From assembly GCA_001534745.1 (NCBI GenBank), contig CP013997.1, positions 124,001 through 188,000 of the forward strand: a stretch of 64,000 bases of DNA. Direction: 5' to 3'. Of this stretch, positions 8,804-17,159 are shown one piece after another (the stretch's first letter is position 1; the number at the start of each line of letters is the position of its first letter). Both the position numbers and the translations under genes were made by a program. The notes beneath the pieces were generated by a model that ran no database searches, was not told where the DNA came from, and saw only the letters and a list, made by a program, of their open reading frames with translations. Origin of the DNA: Pseudomonas monteilii (lineage in GTDB: Bacteria > Pseudomonadota > Gammaproteobacteria > Pseudomonadales > Pseudomonadaceae).

Positions 8804-10183
8804 TCAGGCCATGCGTGTGCTGCGCAGTTGCGGACGGGTCAGCAGACTGCCCAGCACGAAGCTCAGTAGGCCGACGGCCAGGCTGTAGTAGATCGGCGTG
8901 TTGGCTTCCAGGCCGTCGCGGAACATGAACACCAGCGCCGTGCCGCAGCCCAGCGCCATGCTCAGGATCGCCCCGGTGGTGGTCGCGCGCTTCCAGTAGA
9001 TGGCGCCGAGCATCGGGATCAGGATGCCGCCGACCAGCAGGTTGTAGGCCAGGGTCAGCGCGCCGATGACGTCGTTGACGACCAGCGCGATGCCCAGCAC
9101 CACCACCCCGGTGGCGAAGGTGAACGCGCGCGACATGGCCAGGCTCGAAGCGCGGCCACTCCTCAGCTTGGGCAACAGGTCTTCGGTGAGGGTGGTCGAG
9201 GCGGCCAGCAGGCCGGCGCTGGCGGTGGACATCATCGCTGCCAGCGCGGCGGCGATCACCAGGCCGCGAATGCCATCGGGCAAGGCGCTCTGCACGATCG
9301 AGGCGAAGGCGTTGTTGGCGTCGGCCAGGTCCGGCAGCAGCACCTTGGCGCACATGCCGATCAGCGCACCGACCAGGCCGTAGATCACGCAATACACCCC
9401 GGCCAGGCTGCCGGCCACGCGCGCCACCCCCTCGCTGCGCGCGGTGAACACGCGCTGCCAGATGTCCTGGCCGATGAGGATGCCGAAGAAGTAGATCAGG
9501 AAGTAGGTGAGGATGGTGTCGTAACCGAGGGTGGTGAAGCTGAAGGCGGATTCGGGCAGCTTGGCGTGCAGGGCATCCCAACCGCCGACGCGCCACAGGC
9601 AGATCGGCAGCAGCACGAACATCAGGCCTATGGTCTTGATCACGAACTGCACGATGTCGGTCAGGGTCAGCGACCACATGCCGCCGATGCTCGAATACAC
9701 CACCACCACGCCACCGGCCAGGAGGATGGCGGTGACGAAGGGCAGGTCGAACAGCACTTGCAGCACGGTGCCACTGGCCAGCGTCGAGACCACGGCGATC
9801 ATCAGCGCGTAGGCGAACATCACCACCGCGCTGGCCTGACGTGCCATGGGTGTGTAGCGGCGCTCGAGAATCTGCGTCACGGTGCTGATACGCAGCTTGA
9901 GCAGGGGCTTGGCCAGGCACAGGTTGAGCACGATGATCCCCGCGCCCAAGGCGGCGCACAGCCAGAACCCGGAAATGCCGTGCACATACCCCAGGCGCAC
10001 GGTGCCGACGGTCGCCGCGCCGCCCAGTACCGTGGCGGCCATGGTGCCGAGGTAGAAGGCCGGGCCCAGGTTGCGCCCGGCCACCAGATAATCTTCCTGG
10101 GTGCGTGCGCGGCGCATGCCGTACCAGCCGAGCAGCAGCATGCCGGCGGCGTAAAGGATCACTACGGAGATATCCAGGAGCAT
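8804..10183 (-). CDS. Sodium:solute symporter (SSS) family transporter
   Basis: A 459-residue integral membrane protein with about 13 hydrophobic segments, opening with MLLDISVVILYAAGMLLLGW. SSS hallmarks are the EDYLVAGRNLGP loop after the first segment and the AAALAAMMSTASAGLLAAST segment that contributes to the sodium site in this family. It probably imports a solute used by the neighbouring catabolic enzymes. It lies 71 bp upstream of the ThDP decarboxylase and 76 bp downstream of the NCS1 permease on the same strand. Two different permease families in one operon suggest two related substrates, for example an amino acid and its guanidino derivative. Specificity is not readable. Confidence 0.85.
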   Translation of the reverse strand: MLLDISVVILYAAGMLLLGWYGMRRARTQEDYLVAGRNLGPAFYLGTMAATVLGGAATVGTVRLGYVHGISGFWLCAALGAGIIVLNLCLAKPLLKLRISTVTQILERRYTPMARQASAVVMFAYALMIAVVSTLASGTVLQVLFDLPFVTAILLAGGVVVVYSSIGGMWSLTLTDIVQFVIKTIGLMFVLLPICLWRVGGWDALHAKLPESAFSFTTLGYDTILTYFLIYFFGILIGQDIWQRVFTARSEGVARVAGSLAGVYCVIYGLVGALIGMCAKVLLPDLADANNAFASIVQSALPDGIRGLVIAAALAAMMSTASAGLLAASTTLTEDLLPKLRSGRASSLAMSRAFTFATGVVVLGIALVVNDVIGALTLAYNLLVGGILIPMLGAIYWKRATTTGAILSMALGCGTALVFMFRDGLEANTPIYYSLAVGLLSFVLGSLLTRPQLRSTRMA

Positions 10184-10214
10184 GGTGTTGTTCTCATTGT
10201 TCTGGAAGGAAAGG

Positions 10215-10239
10215 ACACCGGGCCCTACACGCCCGGTGT
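10215..10239. other. Intercistronic hairpin between NCS1 and SSS permease genes
   Basis: A perfect 9-bp inverted repeat (ACACCGGGC ... GCCCGGTGT) with a 7-nt loop lies in the 76-bp gap between the two permease genes. No T-run follows on either strand, so a role in RNA processing or stability is more likely than termination. Confidence 0.6.
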
Positions 10240-10259
10240 GTGAGCGGTCGCAGGGCTGA

Positions 10260-11753
10260 TCAGGCGATCCCGGCGCCTCCGAGCGTCAGGCCGACGGAGC
10301 TTTTCTGCCGCACCCAGCGCGGGCCGAGCGGGCCGTAGACCTCGGCCGGTTCCGGGAACAGGTTGAGCAGCGCCAGGTACAGCAGCCCCGCCATGCCCAG
10401 GGTGATCGGCAGGCTGATGTCGATGCCACCGGCCAGGTCGCCCAGCGCACCGACGAACTGCCCGGGCAGGTTGACGAAGCACAGGCCCACCGCCGCGCTC
10501 GGAATCCAGGCGCCCAGGCCGCGCCAGTTCCAGCCGTGCTGGAACCAGTAGCGTCCACCGCGCTCGCCGCGGGTGAACACCTGCAGGTCGTCGGCGTGGT
10601 AGACGCCGCGGCGCACGATCAGGCCCAGGATCATGATCACCATCCAGGGGCTGGTGCAGGTGACGATCAGCACGGCGAAGGTCGAGACGCTCTGTACCAG
10701 GTTGAAGGCGAAGCGGCCGATGAAGATGAAGGCGATTGCCGCCACGCCGATCAGCAGCGTGGCCACCGCGCGGCTCAGTACCCGTGGGAACATGCTCGAC
10801 ATGTCCAGGCCCGTGCCGTACAGCGCGGTGGTGCCGGTGGACAGGCCGCCGATCAGGGCGATCAGGCACACCGGCAGGAAGAACCAGCTTGGCGAAATGG
10901 CCAGCAGGCCGCCGACGTAGTTGCTCGCCTCGATGTACTGCGGCGCCTGGGTGGCCACCAGGGTCGCGGTGCACAGGCCGAACAGGAACGGAATCAGCGT
11001 ACCGGCCTGGGCCGCGACCACCGCCAGCATGATGCGCCGCTTGGGCGTATGGCGGGGGATGTAGCGCGACCAGTCGCCGAGGAAGGCGCCGAACGACACC
11101 GGATTGCTCATGGCCAGCAACGCCGCACCGATGAAGGCGGCCCAGAAGCCTGTCTGCTCGACGTCGAGGGTGCCGGCGTAGTGCATGTCGAACGGCCCGG
11201 CGAAGGCCACCACGCCCAGCAGGAACAGCAGGCTCGAGGCCCACACCGCGATCCTGTTGACCCACAGCATGATGCGAAACCCATAGATGCACACCGCCAG
11301 CACCAGTACGGCGAACACCCCATAGGCCAGGCCCAGGGTCAGATCGTTTTCGGGCAGGCCGACCAGGCGCTTGGCACCGCCGATCAGGGCGTCGCCCGAA
11401 CTCCAGACCGACAGCGAGAAGAACGCCACGGCGGTGAGCAAAGAAAGGAAGGAGCCGACGATGCGCCCATGCACGCCAAAGTGCGCGCCGGACGAAACCG
11501 CATTGTTGGTGCCGTTGAGCGCGCCGAACAGGCCCATGGGCGCGAGAATCAGCGCGCCGACCGCAACGCCCAGGACGATCGCCCACAGGCCGGCCTGGAA
11601 CGACAGGCCGAACAGCACGGGGAAGCTGCCCAGCACTGCCGTGGCGAAGGTGTTGGCGCCGCCGAAGATCAGGCGAAACAGGTCGGTGGGGGATGCATCG
11701 CGCTGGGCGTCGGGAATCTGCTCGACGCCAAAGGTTTCGATACCCGTACTCAT
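10260..11753 (-). CDS. NCS1 family (purine-cytosine permease-like) transporter
   Basis: A 497-residue, roughly 12-segment permease. NCS1 features include an amphipathic N-terminus (TPTDLFRLIFGGANTF-like region at residues 20-35), the ALNGTNNAVSSGAHFGVHGR region and the FGAFLGDWSRYIPRHTPKR loop typical of cytosine/purine permeases. The ATG at 11753 is selected: it follows a GGAG site by about 7 nt, and an upstream in-frame ATG lacks one. NCS1 carriers import nucleobases, allantoin or related nitrogen compounds with H+ or Na+. Here it follows the guanidinobutyrase gene, so uptake of a guanidino compound is plausible. A long leader with a 9-bp hairpin precedes it. Confidence 0.83.
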   Translation of the reverse strand: MSTGIETFGVEQIPDAQRDASPTDLFRLIFGGANTFATAVLGSFPVLFGLSFQAGLWAIVLGVAVGALILAPMGLFGALNGTNNAVSSGAHFGVHGRIVGSFLSLLTAVAFFSLSVWSSGDALIGGAKRLVGLPENDLTLGLAYGVFAVLVLAVCIYGFRIMLWVNRIAVWASSLLFLLGVVAFAGPFDMHYAGTLDVEQTGFWAAFIGAALLAMSNPVSFGAFLGDWSRYIPRHTPKRRIMLAVVAAQAGTLIPFLFGLCTATLVATQAPQYIEASNYVGGLLAISPSWFFLPVCLIALIGGLSTGTTALYGTGLDMSSMFPRVLSRAVATLLIGVAAIAFIFIGRFAFNLVQSVSTFAVLIVTCTSPWMVIMILGLIVRRGVYHADDLQVFTRGERGGRYWFQHGWNWRGLGAWIPSAAVGLCFVNLPGQFVGALGDLAGGIDISLPITLGMAGLLYLALLNLFPEPAEVYGPLGPRWVRQKSSVGLTLGGAGIA

Positions 11754-11785
11754 GGTGTGTCTCCGGTGCCTGTCACGGTTCTTGT

Positions 11786-11811
11786 AAGGCCGGTTCAGGC
11801 GCACCGGCCTT
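11786..11811. other. Leader hairpin upstream of the NCS1 permease gene
   Basis: A perfect 9-bp inverted repeat (AAGGCCGGT ... ACCGGCCTT) with an 8-nt loop lies in the 161-bp gap between the SnoaL-like gene and the NCS1 gene. The T-run (TTTTT) is on the plus strand, where no gene ends. On the transcribed minus strand only two T follow, so it is a weak attenuator or processing hairpin at most. Confidence 0.6.
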
Positions 11812-11914
11812 TTTATTCACCCCCGGCAAGGACCGGTGGGCGGTGTCACAGCAAGACCCCCGGGTGTGGGGTCGCAACGTGCGCGGGAAGGGTGGCCCCG
11901 CGCGCGCCGCAGGT

Positions 11915-12319
11915 TCAGCTCAGGCTCGGGGCCGACAGATGCTCGTGGCACGCCAGCCACTGCCCGGCCTGGTGACGAAAGACGATGGTCTCGCGCTCGT
12001 GCAGGTGGTGTTCTTCGCCATCCAGAGACAGGCGGGTCACGACGTCATGGATGAAAATCGCCACCTCATCGCCCTGCAGGCTGACGTGAGCCCCGCTGGA
12101 GCGGCAGCTCAGTACGGCAAAACCTTCGGCCTGCCATTGCTGCCAGAGGGCGCGATAGCGTTCGAGCGACAGCGGCTGCGGCTGGGTATGGAACACGAAC
12201 GTGGCGTCTTCGCTGAAGCAGGCGAAATAACGTGCCGTGTCGTTGCTGGCGAACGCCGCCACCAGGGCCTCGGCAGCGGCCTGCACCTCGGCCGCACGGG
12301 CCATCGATGCAGCCGTCAT
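11915..12319 (-). CDS. SnoaL/NTF2-like small protein
   Basis: A 134-residue protein with the pattern of the SnoaL/DUF4440 cone fold: an N-terminal helix pair (EVQAAAEALVAAFASNDTA), an aromatic stretch RYFACFSEDATFVFH, then beta strands ending in RHQAGQWLACHEHLSAP. Such domains act as small isomerases, hydrolases or ligand binders. Its ATG overlaps the guanidinobutyrase stop in an ATGA arrangement, so the two are translationally coupled and probably used together. I recall a small hypothetical gene at the same place in the P. aeruginosa gbu cluster. The molecular role is unknown. Confidence 0.75.
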   Translation of the reverse strand: MTAASMARAAEVQAAAEALVAAFASNDTARYFACFSEDATFVFHTQPQPLSLERYRALWQQWQAEGFAVLSCRSSGAHVSLQGDEVAIFIHDVVTRLSLDGEEHHLHERETIVFRHQAGQWLACHEHLSAPSLS

Positions 12320-13275
12320 CGGCGCACCACACCTGGCAGCACACAGAGCATTTCGTACAGCAGGTTGGCGCCGAGCAACGAGGTGTTGCCGGTGGTGTCG
12401 TAGGGCGGCGAGACCTCGACCAGGTCACAGCCCACCAGGTCCAGGCCCTGGCAGCCACGGATGATCTCCAGCGCCTGGATGGTGGTCAGGCCGCCCACCT
12501 CGGGCGTGCCCGTGCCCGGCGCCCAGGCCGGGTCGATGCCGTCGATGTCGAACGACAGGTACACCGGACCGCCACCGACCTTCTCGCGCACCTCGGCCAT
12601 CAGGGGTGCCAGCGAGCGGTGCCAGCATTCCTCGGCCTGCACCACGCGAAAACCCTGCTTGCGGCTCCAGTTGAAGTCCTCGCTGGTGTAGCCCTGGGCA
12701 CGCAGGCCGATCTGCACGACGCGATCGCTGTCGAGCAGGCCTTCTTCCTGGGCACGGCGGAAGGTGGTGCCGTGGGCGATCTTCTCGCCGAACATGTGGT
12801 CGTTGACGTCGGCATGCGCATCGATGTGCACCAGGCCGACCTTGCCGTGCTTCTTGTGGATCGCGCGCAGGATCGGCAGGGTCAGGGTATGGTCGCCCCC
12901 CAAGGTCAGCGGGATGATGCCGTGGTCGAGGATACGGTCGTATTCCTGCTCGATGATCCGCACGGCGTCGAGCAGGTTGAAGGTGTTGATCGCGATGTCA
13001 CCGATGTCGGCGACGTTCAGCGAATCGAAGGGCGCCGCACCGGTGGCCATGTTGTAGGGGCGGATCATCACCGATTCGGCACGGATCTGCCGCGGGCCGA
13101 AGCGGGTACCGGAGCGCAGCGATGTGCCGATGTCCAGAGGGATGCCGACGAAGGCCGCATCGAGCTGGTTCAGGGCGTCGGGTGTCTGTACGTGGGGAAG
13201 ACGGAGCATGGTGGCGATGCCACCGAAACGGGGCATTTCGTTGCCGCCCAAAGGTTGGTGGAGAGACTGGTCCAC
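12316..13275 (-). CDS. gbuA: 4-guanidinobutyrase (ureohydrolase family)
   Basis: A binuclear-manganese ureohydrolase that splits 4-guanidinobutyrate into GABA and urea in the cytoplasm. Metal ligands are visible in GGDHTLT, VHIDAHADVND and SFDIDGIDPAWAPGTGTPE. The GTG at 13275 is preferred: GAGG lies 6 nt upstream, and the resulting protein is 319 residues, which with its LHQPLGGNEMPRFGGIAT opening matches what I recall of P. aeruginosa GbuA. A GTG four codons upstream is an alternative. It is the first gene of an eight-gene run and is divergent from a LysR gene across a palindrome. Agmatinase or guanidinopropionase activity is less likely but not excluded. Confidence 0.87.
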   Translation of the reverse strand: MDQSLHQPLGGNEMPRFGGIATMLRLPHVQTPDALNQLDAAFVGIPLDIGTSLRSGTRFGPRQIRAESVMIRPYNMATGAAPFDSLNVADIGDIAINTFNLLDAVRIIEQEYDRILDHGIIPLTLGGDHTLTLPILRAIHKKHGKVGLVHIDAHADVNDHMFGEKIAHGTTFRRAQEEGLLDSDRVVQIGLRAQGYTSEDFNWSRKQGFRVVQAEECWHRSLAPLMAEVREKVGGGPVYLSFDIDGIDPAWAPGTGTPEVGGLTTIQALEIIRGCQGLDLVGCDLVEVSPPYDTTGNTSLLGANLLYEMLCVLPGVVRR

Positions 13276-13355
13276 GGGTGGCCTCACATTGTTGTCATTG
13301 GTGTGGGGCCATTCTGGTAATGCGGCGCAGGCAAAAGAATCGCTGGCGGCAAAAA

Positions 13356-13381
13356 GATAGTTCAGCGATTTCTAAACTATC
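13356..13381. promoter_or_regulatory. Palindromic operator between gbuA and the LysR gene
   Basis: A 7-bp perfect inverted repeat GATAGTT ... AACTATC separated by 12 bp lies in the 213-bp divergent intergenic region. The T-N11-A spacing inside it is typical of LysR-type binding sites. It is about 80 bp from the gbuA start and 107 bp from the regulator start, so it could serve both promoters. Confidence 0.6.
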
Positions 13382-13488
13382 GCCGGCACGTCCCTGGCGA
13401 AGACCGGGCCTGGCGTGTGCGGCCTTACAGCTACCGCGCAGCCGACGACTGCTCTTAGAATGGCACCGTCCATGCGCCCGGAGCCCCC

Positions 13489-14367
13489 ATGTCCTCTCCC
13501 TTGACCGACCTCAAACTGCTGCGCATCTTCGCCAGCGTGGTACGTCACCAAGGCTTCGCGGCCGCCCAGCACGAGCTCAATCTGTCGACGTCGGCCATCA
13601 GCACTTACATGAGCCAATTGGAAACTCAGCTGGGCATCGTGTTGTGCCACCGTGGTCGAGGCGGCTTCAGCCTGACCAGCAAGGGCGAACTCTTTCATCA
13701 GGAAACCGTGCGGCTTCTGGCCGAGTTCGAGGGCTTCGAACGCTACAGCGCTGCCCTCAAGGGTGAGCTGCGTGGCACCTTGAACCTGGGCGTGCTCGAC
13801 TCCACCGTCACCGATCCGGCGCTGCCCTTGGCCGACGTGATCGGTGCCTACAGCCAGGAGCACCCGGCGGTGCACCTGCACCTGAGCGTGCTGAGCCCGG
13901 CGCAGCTGCAACTGGGGGTGCAGGAGAACCGGCTGGACCTGGCCATCGGCGCTTTCTCGATCCGCATGAACGGCCTCATCTACCAACCCCTGTACCGCGA
14001 GCAGCACTGGCTGTATTGCAGCGACCGACATCCGCTGTTCGATCAGCAGCGTATCTCGCCCGATACCATCACCCAGCAACGCATGGTCGGGCGGGGCTAC
14101 TGGAGCCAGGCCGAACTGGCCCGGCATGGCTTCAAGCACAGCGCGGCGACGGTGGAGTCCATGGAGGCGCAGATGATCCTGGTGCTGTCGGGTGCCTACA
14201 TCGGCTACATGCCGGAGCACTATGCGCAGACCTGGGTCGAGCAGCAGCGACTCAAGGTCCTGGTACCGGCGACCTTCGGTTACCAGGCACCGTTTTCCCT
14301 GGCGATACGGCGGGGCAGGGCGCGCGAGCCGTTGATCCAGAGCTTTCGTGATCGGCTCAAGGGATGA
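13489..14367 (+). CDS. gbuR: LysR family regulator, probable gbuA activator
   Basis: A 292-residue LysR-type regulator. The N-terminal helix-turn-helix spans about residues 5-65 (LLRIFASVVRHQGFAAAQHE and LNLSTSAISTYMSQLETQLG), followed by the linker and a periplasmic-binding-protein-like effector domain. It is transcribed divergently from gbuA across a palindrome. By position it corresponds to GbuR, which in P. aeruginosa activates gbuA in response to 4-guanidinobutyrate. The symbol rests on synteny and the identity of its neighbour, not on a measured similarity. The N-terminal helix lacks anything unusual and the length is normal. Confidence 0.78.
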   Translation: MSSPLTDLKLLRIFASVVRHQGFAAAQHELNLSTSAISTYMSQLETQLGIVLCHRGRGGFSLTSKGELFHQETVRLLAEFEGFERYSAALKGELRGTLNLGVLDSTVTDPALPLADVIGAYSQEHPAVHLHLSVLSPAQLQLGVQENRLDLAIGAFSIRMNGLIYQPLYREQHWLYCSDRHPLFDQQRISPDTITQQRMVGRGYWSQAELARHGFKHSAATVESMEAQMILVLSGAYIGYMPEHYAQTWVEQQRLKVLVPATFGYQAPFSLAIRRGRAREPLIQSFRDRLKG

Positions 14368-14418
14368 CGCGGTGAGCGACGGCGGGCCAGCCCGCGCGTC
14401 GAGACGGGGCGGCCTGGA

Positions 14419-15177
14419 TCAGGCGCTCGGCCAGTTCACCGCCGGCAAGGCCTCGAACGCGGGACGTGCGAACAGGTAACCCTGGAACAGGGCGATGTCC
14501 AGGCGCTGCAGCTCTCGGAGTTCTTCCAGGGTTTCCACGCCTTCGGCCACCACCTGGATGTGCAAGGTCTTGCAGATCTGGACGATGCCTTTCACGATCG
14601 CCTGGCGCACGTGATCGGTGTCGATGTTGCGCACCAGGGCCATGTCCAGCTTGATGATGTCAGGCTGGAATTCGGCCAGCAGGTTCAGGCCGGAGTAGCC
14701 GGCGCCGAAGTCGTCGATGGCGGTCTTGAACTGCCGACGCTGGTACTCGTGGACGATGCCCTTGAGGTGGTCCTTGTCGGTCAGCTCTTCCTGCTCGGTG
14801 ATCTCGAAGATGATCCGGTCGGTCGGGAAGTCGAAGCGCCGTGCCGCCGCCAGGGTGGCGCGGATGCAGTTGGAGGCCTGGTAGACGGCATTGGGCAGGA
14901 AGTTGATGCTCAGCAGGCAGGGGATCTGCAAACGGGCCGCCAGTTCGATGGCCTTGATCCGGCAGGACTGGTCGAAGGCGTAGCGGTTGGTGTCGTTGAC
15001 CCGGGCCAGTACGCTGGGCGCGCCGCTGCCGTCGGTACCGCGTACCAGGGCCTCGTAGGCGTAGATGCTCGAGTCGCGCAGGTCGACGATTGGCTGGAAG
15101 GCCATGCTGAAATCGAAATCCAGTGCCTTGCCATCGAGGCACGAAGCACAGGCACGCTTGTTGGAAAGTTCGCCCAT
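14419..15177 (-). CDS. Stand-alone EAL domain cyclic-di-GMP phosphodiesterase
   Basis: A 252-residue protein made almost wholly of an EAL domain, expected to hydrolyse c-di-GMP. Catalytic signatures are present: YEALVRG, INFLPN, FEITEQEE, AIDDFGAGYSG, IIKLDMALVRN, AEGVETLEEL and QGYLFARP, so activity is likely. The start at 15177 (MGELSNKRACASCLDG) is preferred over longer frames because upstream codons look non-coding. The short N-terminus carries a C-x-x-C pair (CASC) before the domain, which could bind metal or respond to redox (speculative). It is tandem with mqo but separated by a terminator, so it is probably monocistronic. Confidence 0.85.
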   Translation of the reverse strand: MGELSNKRACASCLDGKALDFDFSMAFQPIVDLRDSSIYAYEALVRGTDGSGAPSVLARVNDTNRYAFDQSCRIKAIELAARLQIPCLLSINFLPNAVYQASNCIRATLAAARRFDFPTDRIIFEITEQEELTDKDHLKGIVHEYQRRQFKTAIDDFGAGYSGLNLLAEFQPDIIKLDMALVRNIDTDHVRQAIVKGIVQICKTLHIQVVAEGVETLEELRELQRLDIALFQGYLFARPAFEALPAVNWPSA

Positions 15178-15518
15178 GTGGAGTGTCCATTGAGTCGGTG
15201 AAGAAGGAGGCGGTGATCGTTCCCAGGGCGGTTTTCGATCATTGCCGTGCAGGCTCACCGTCGTGGCGAGGACGCTTCCATGGCGGTCGGGCGCATGCTC
15301 GTTCCGGCATACGGACGAGTCTTGTCCACTGCGTTGGACAGACGACGACGCATGGAGTGCGATGGTATTCCTGAGGTATACAGCAGAAGATGGCAAAGCG
15401 CCATGCCTGAGGGCCGAGCGGCCTTCATGGAAAAGCCACGGATCCGATCACTCGGGTCCGTGGCTCGAGGGGTGCCTGAGCCCCCTTCAGCCGCTCGGCG
15501 ACTGGAGGGGGCAGGTCA
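15178..15518. other. Intergenic region between mqo 3' end and the EAL gene
   Basis: A 341-bp stretch without a convincing gene. It holds the mqo terminator (15431-15464), a second hairpin directly after the mqo stop (GCCCCCTTCAG pairing with CTGGAGGGGGC, 15480-15512, one G-T pair, no T-run) and presumably the promoter of the EAL gene. Short open frames here lack coding character. Confidence 0.6.
15431..15464 (-). terminator. Intrinsic terminator after mqo
   Basis: On the minus strand a stem GCCACGGA ... TCCGTGGC with further pairing (CCGA/TCGG) is followed by TTTT. It lies 55 bp beyond the mqo stop codon. Confidence 0.8.
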
Positions 15519-17159
15519 TCACAGGGCCATGTCGGCCGCTGGATTGGCTTCCACGGGCGCAGACGACGAGCCGTCGTAGGCTGGAACCGAAGCATCGATC
15601 ACCGGCGGCGGCGTGAGCTGCAGCACCTTGGAGGTGTAGTTCCACTCTTCCTGGGTCTTGGCGGCCGAGTCGTTCAGACGGGTGCCGTAGCTTGGCACGA
15701 TCTGGTGGACCTTGGCTTGCCACTCAGGCGTGGCCAGCTTGTCCTTGAACACGCGCTCCAGTACGCCCAGCATGATCGGGGCAGCGGTCGAGGCACCAGG
15801 CGAGGCGCCCAGCAGGCCGGCGATGGAGCCGTCCTTGGAGGAGACCAGTTCGGTACCCAGCTTCAGCACGCCACCGAGCTGCTCGTCACGCTTGATGATC
15901 TGCACGCGCTGGCCGGCTTGCCACAGACGCCAGTCTTCTTTCTTGGCGTGCGGGAAGTACTGCTGCAGGGCGGCGAAGCGGTCGTCGTCGGACTGCATCA
16001 GCTGACCGGCAAGGTACTCGACCAGCGGGTACTGGTCGATACCCACGCGGGTCATGGGCCAGGTGTTGTGCAGGGTCATGCTGCTCAGCAGATCGAAGTA
16101 CGAGCCCTGCTTGAGGAACTTGGTCGAGAAGGTCGCGAATGGCCCGAACAGGATGACGCGCTTGCCGTCCAGCACGCGGGTGTCCAGGTGCGGAACCGAC
16201 ATGGGCGGCGCACCGGTCGAGGCGATGCCGTAGGCCTTGGCCATGTGCTGCATGGCGATGGTCGGGTTCTCGGTGACCAGGAACGAACCGCCTACCGGGA
16301 AGCCAGCGTATTCCTTGGCTTCTGGAATACCGGACTTCTGCAGCAGCTTCAGCGCGCCACCACCGGCACCGATGAACAGGAACTTGGCGTCGGTCGCGCT
16401 CTTGCTACCGTCCTTCAGGTTCTTGTACTCGACGTGCCAGGAGCCGTCGTCGTTGCGGGTGATGTCCTGGACCTCGGTGGACAGCTTCAGGTCGAAGTTG
16501 TCCTTGGTCTTGAGGTGACCGACGAACTGGCGGGTGATCTCGCCGAAGTTCACGTCGGTGCCGATCGGCGTCCAGGTCACGGCCAGCTTCTGGTTCGGGT
16601 CACGCCCTTCCATCATCAGCGGAACCCACTTGGCGATCTGTGCGTGGTCTTCGGAGTACTGCATCGGGCGGAACAGCGGGCTCGCCTGCAGCGCCTCGTA
16701 GCGCTTCTTCAGGAAGCGGATGTTGTCGTCACCCCAGACGAAGCTCATGTGCGGCGTCGAGTTGATGAACGAACGTGGGTTCTTCAGAACGTTGTTGCGC
16801 ACCTGCCAGGACCAGAACTGACGCGAGATCTGGAACGACTCGTTGATCTCGACGGCCTTGGAGATGTTGATGTTGCCGTCTTTGTCTTCCGGGGTGTAGT
16901 TCAGCTCGGCCAGGGCCGAGTGACCGGTGCCGGCGTTGTTCCAGCCGTTCGAGCTCTCTTCGGCGACGCCGTCCAGACGCTCGATCATTTCCATCGACCA
17001 GCTTGGCTCCAGCTCGCTGAGCCAGATACCCAGGGTCGAACTCATGATGCCGCCGCCTACCAACAGGACATCGACTTTCTTGGTCTCTTCGGCGTGGGCC
17101 TGCATGAAGCCCGCGACAACGGCCAGGCCCAACAGGGTCTTGCTTGCCTTTTTGAACAT
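15519..17159 (-). CDS. mqo: Malate:quinone oxidoreductase
   Basis: A 546-residue FAD enzyme that oxidises malate to oxaloacetate and passes electrons to the quinone pool, replacing or supplementing NAD malate dehydrogenase in the TCA cycle. Diagnostic blocks are [16 protein letters not shown] (FAD), [32 protein letters not shown] and [18 protein letters not shown] hydrophobic leader ([20 protein letters not shown], then AHA) resembles a Sec signal, as I also recall for E. coli Mqo; the enzyme is a peripheral membrane protein. It is monocistronic, with a terminator downstream and a 487-bp upstream region carrying a Cra-like palindrome. Confidence 0.95.
   Translation of the reverse strand: MFKKASKTLLGLAVVAGFMQAHAEETKKVDVLLVGGGIMSSTLGIWLSELEPSWSMEMIERLDGVAEESSNGWNNAGTGHSALAELNYTPEDKDGNINISKAVEINESFQISRQFWSWQVRNNVLKNPRSFINSTPHMSFVWGDDNIRFLKKRYEALQASPLFRPMQYSEDHAQIAKWVPLMMEGRDPNQKLAVTWTPIGTDVNFGEITRQFVGHLKTKDNFDLKLSTEVQDITRNDDGSWHVEYKNLKDGSKSATDAKFLFIGAGGGALKLLQKSGIPEAKEYAGFPVGGSFLVTENPTIAMQHMAKAYGIASTGAPPMSVPHLDTRVLDGKRVILFGPFATFSTKFLKQGSYFDLLSSMTLHNTWPMTRVGIDQYPLVEYLAGQLMQSDDDRFAALQQYFPHAKKEDWRLWQAGQRVQIIKRDEQLGGVLKLGTELVSSKDGSIAGLLGASPGASTAAPIMLGVLERVFKDKLATPEWQAKVHQIVPSYGTRLNDSAAKTQEEWNYTSKVLQLTPPPVIDASVPAYDGSSSAPVEANPAADMAL

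Noticed and set aside
8733..9959. Extension of the ThDP enzyme frame upstream of 8732
   Set aside because: It would run out of frame through the SSS symporter gene with Arg/Gly/His-rich, non-family sequence. The ATG at 8732 has a ribosome site and family-like N-terminus.
11786..11814. Plus-strand terminator (9-bp stem plus TTTTT)
   Set aside because: No plus-strand gene ends nearby, so it was recorded only as a hairpin in the minus-strand leader.
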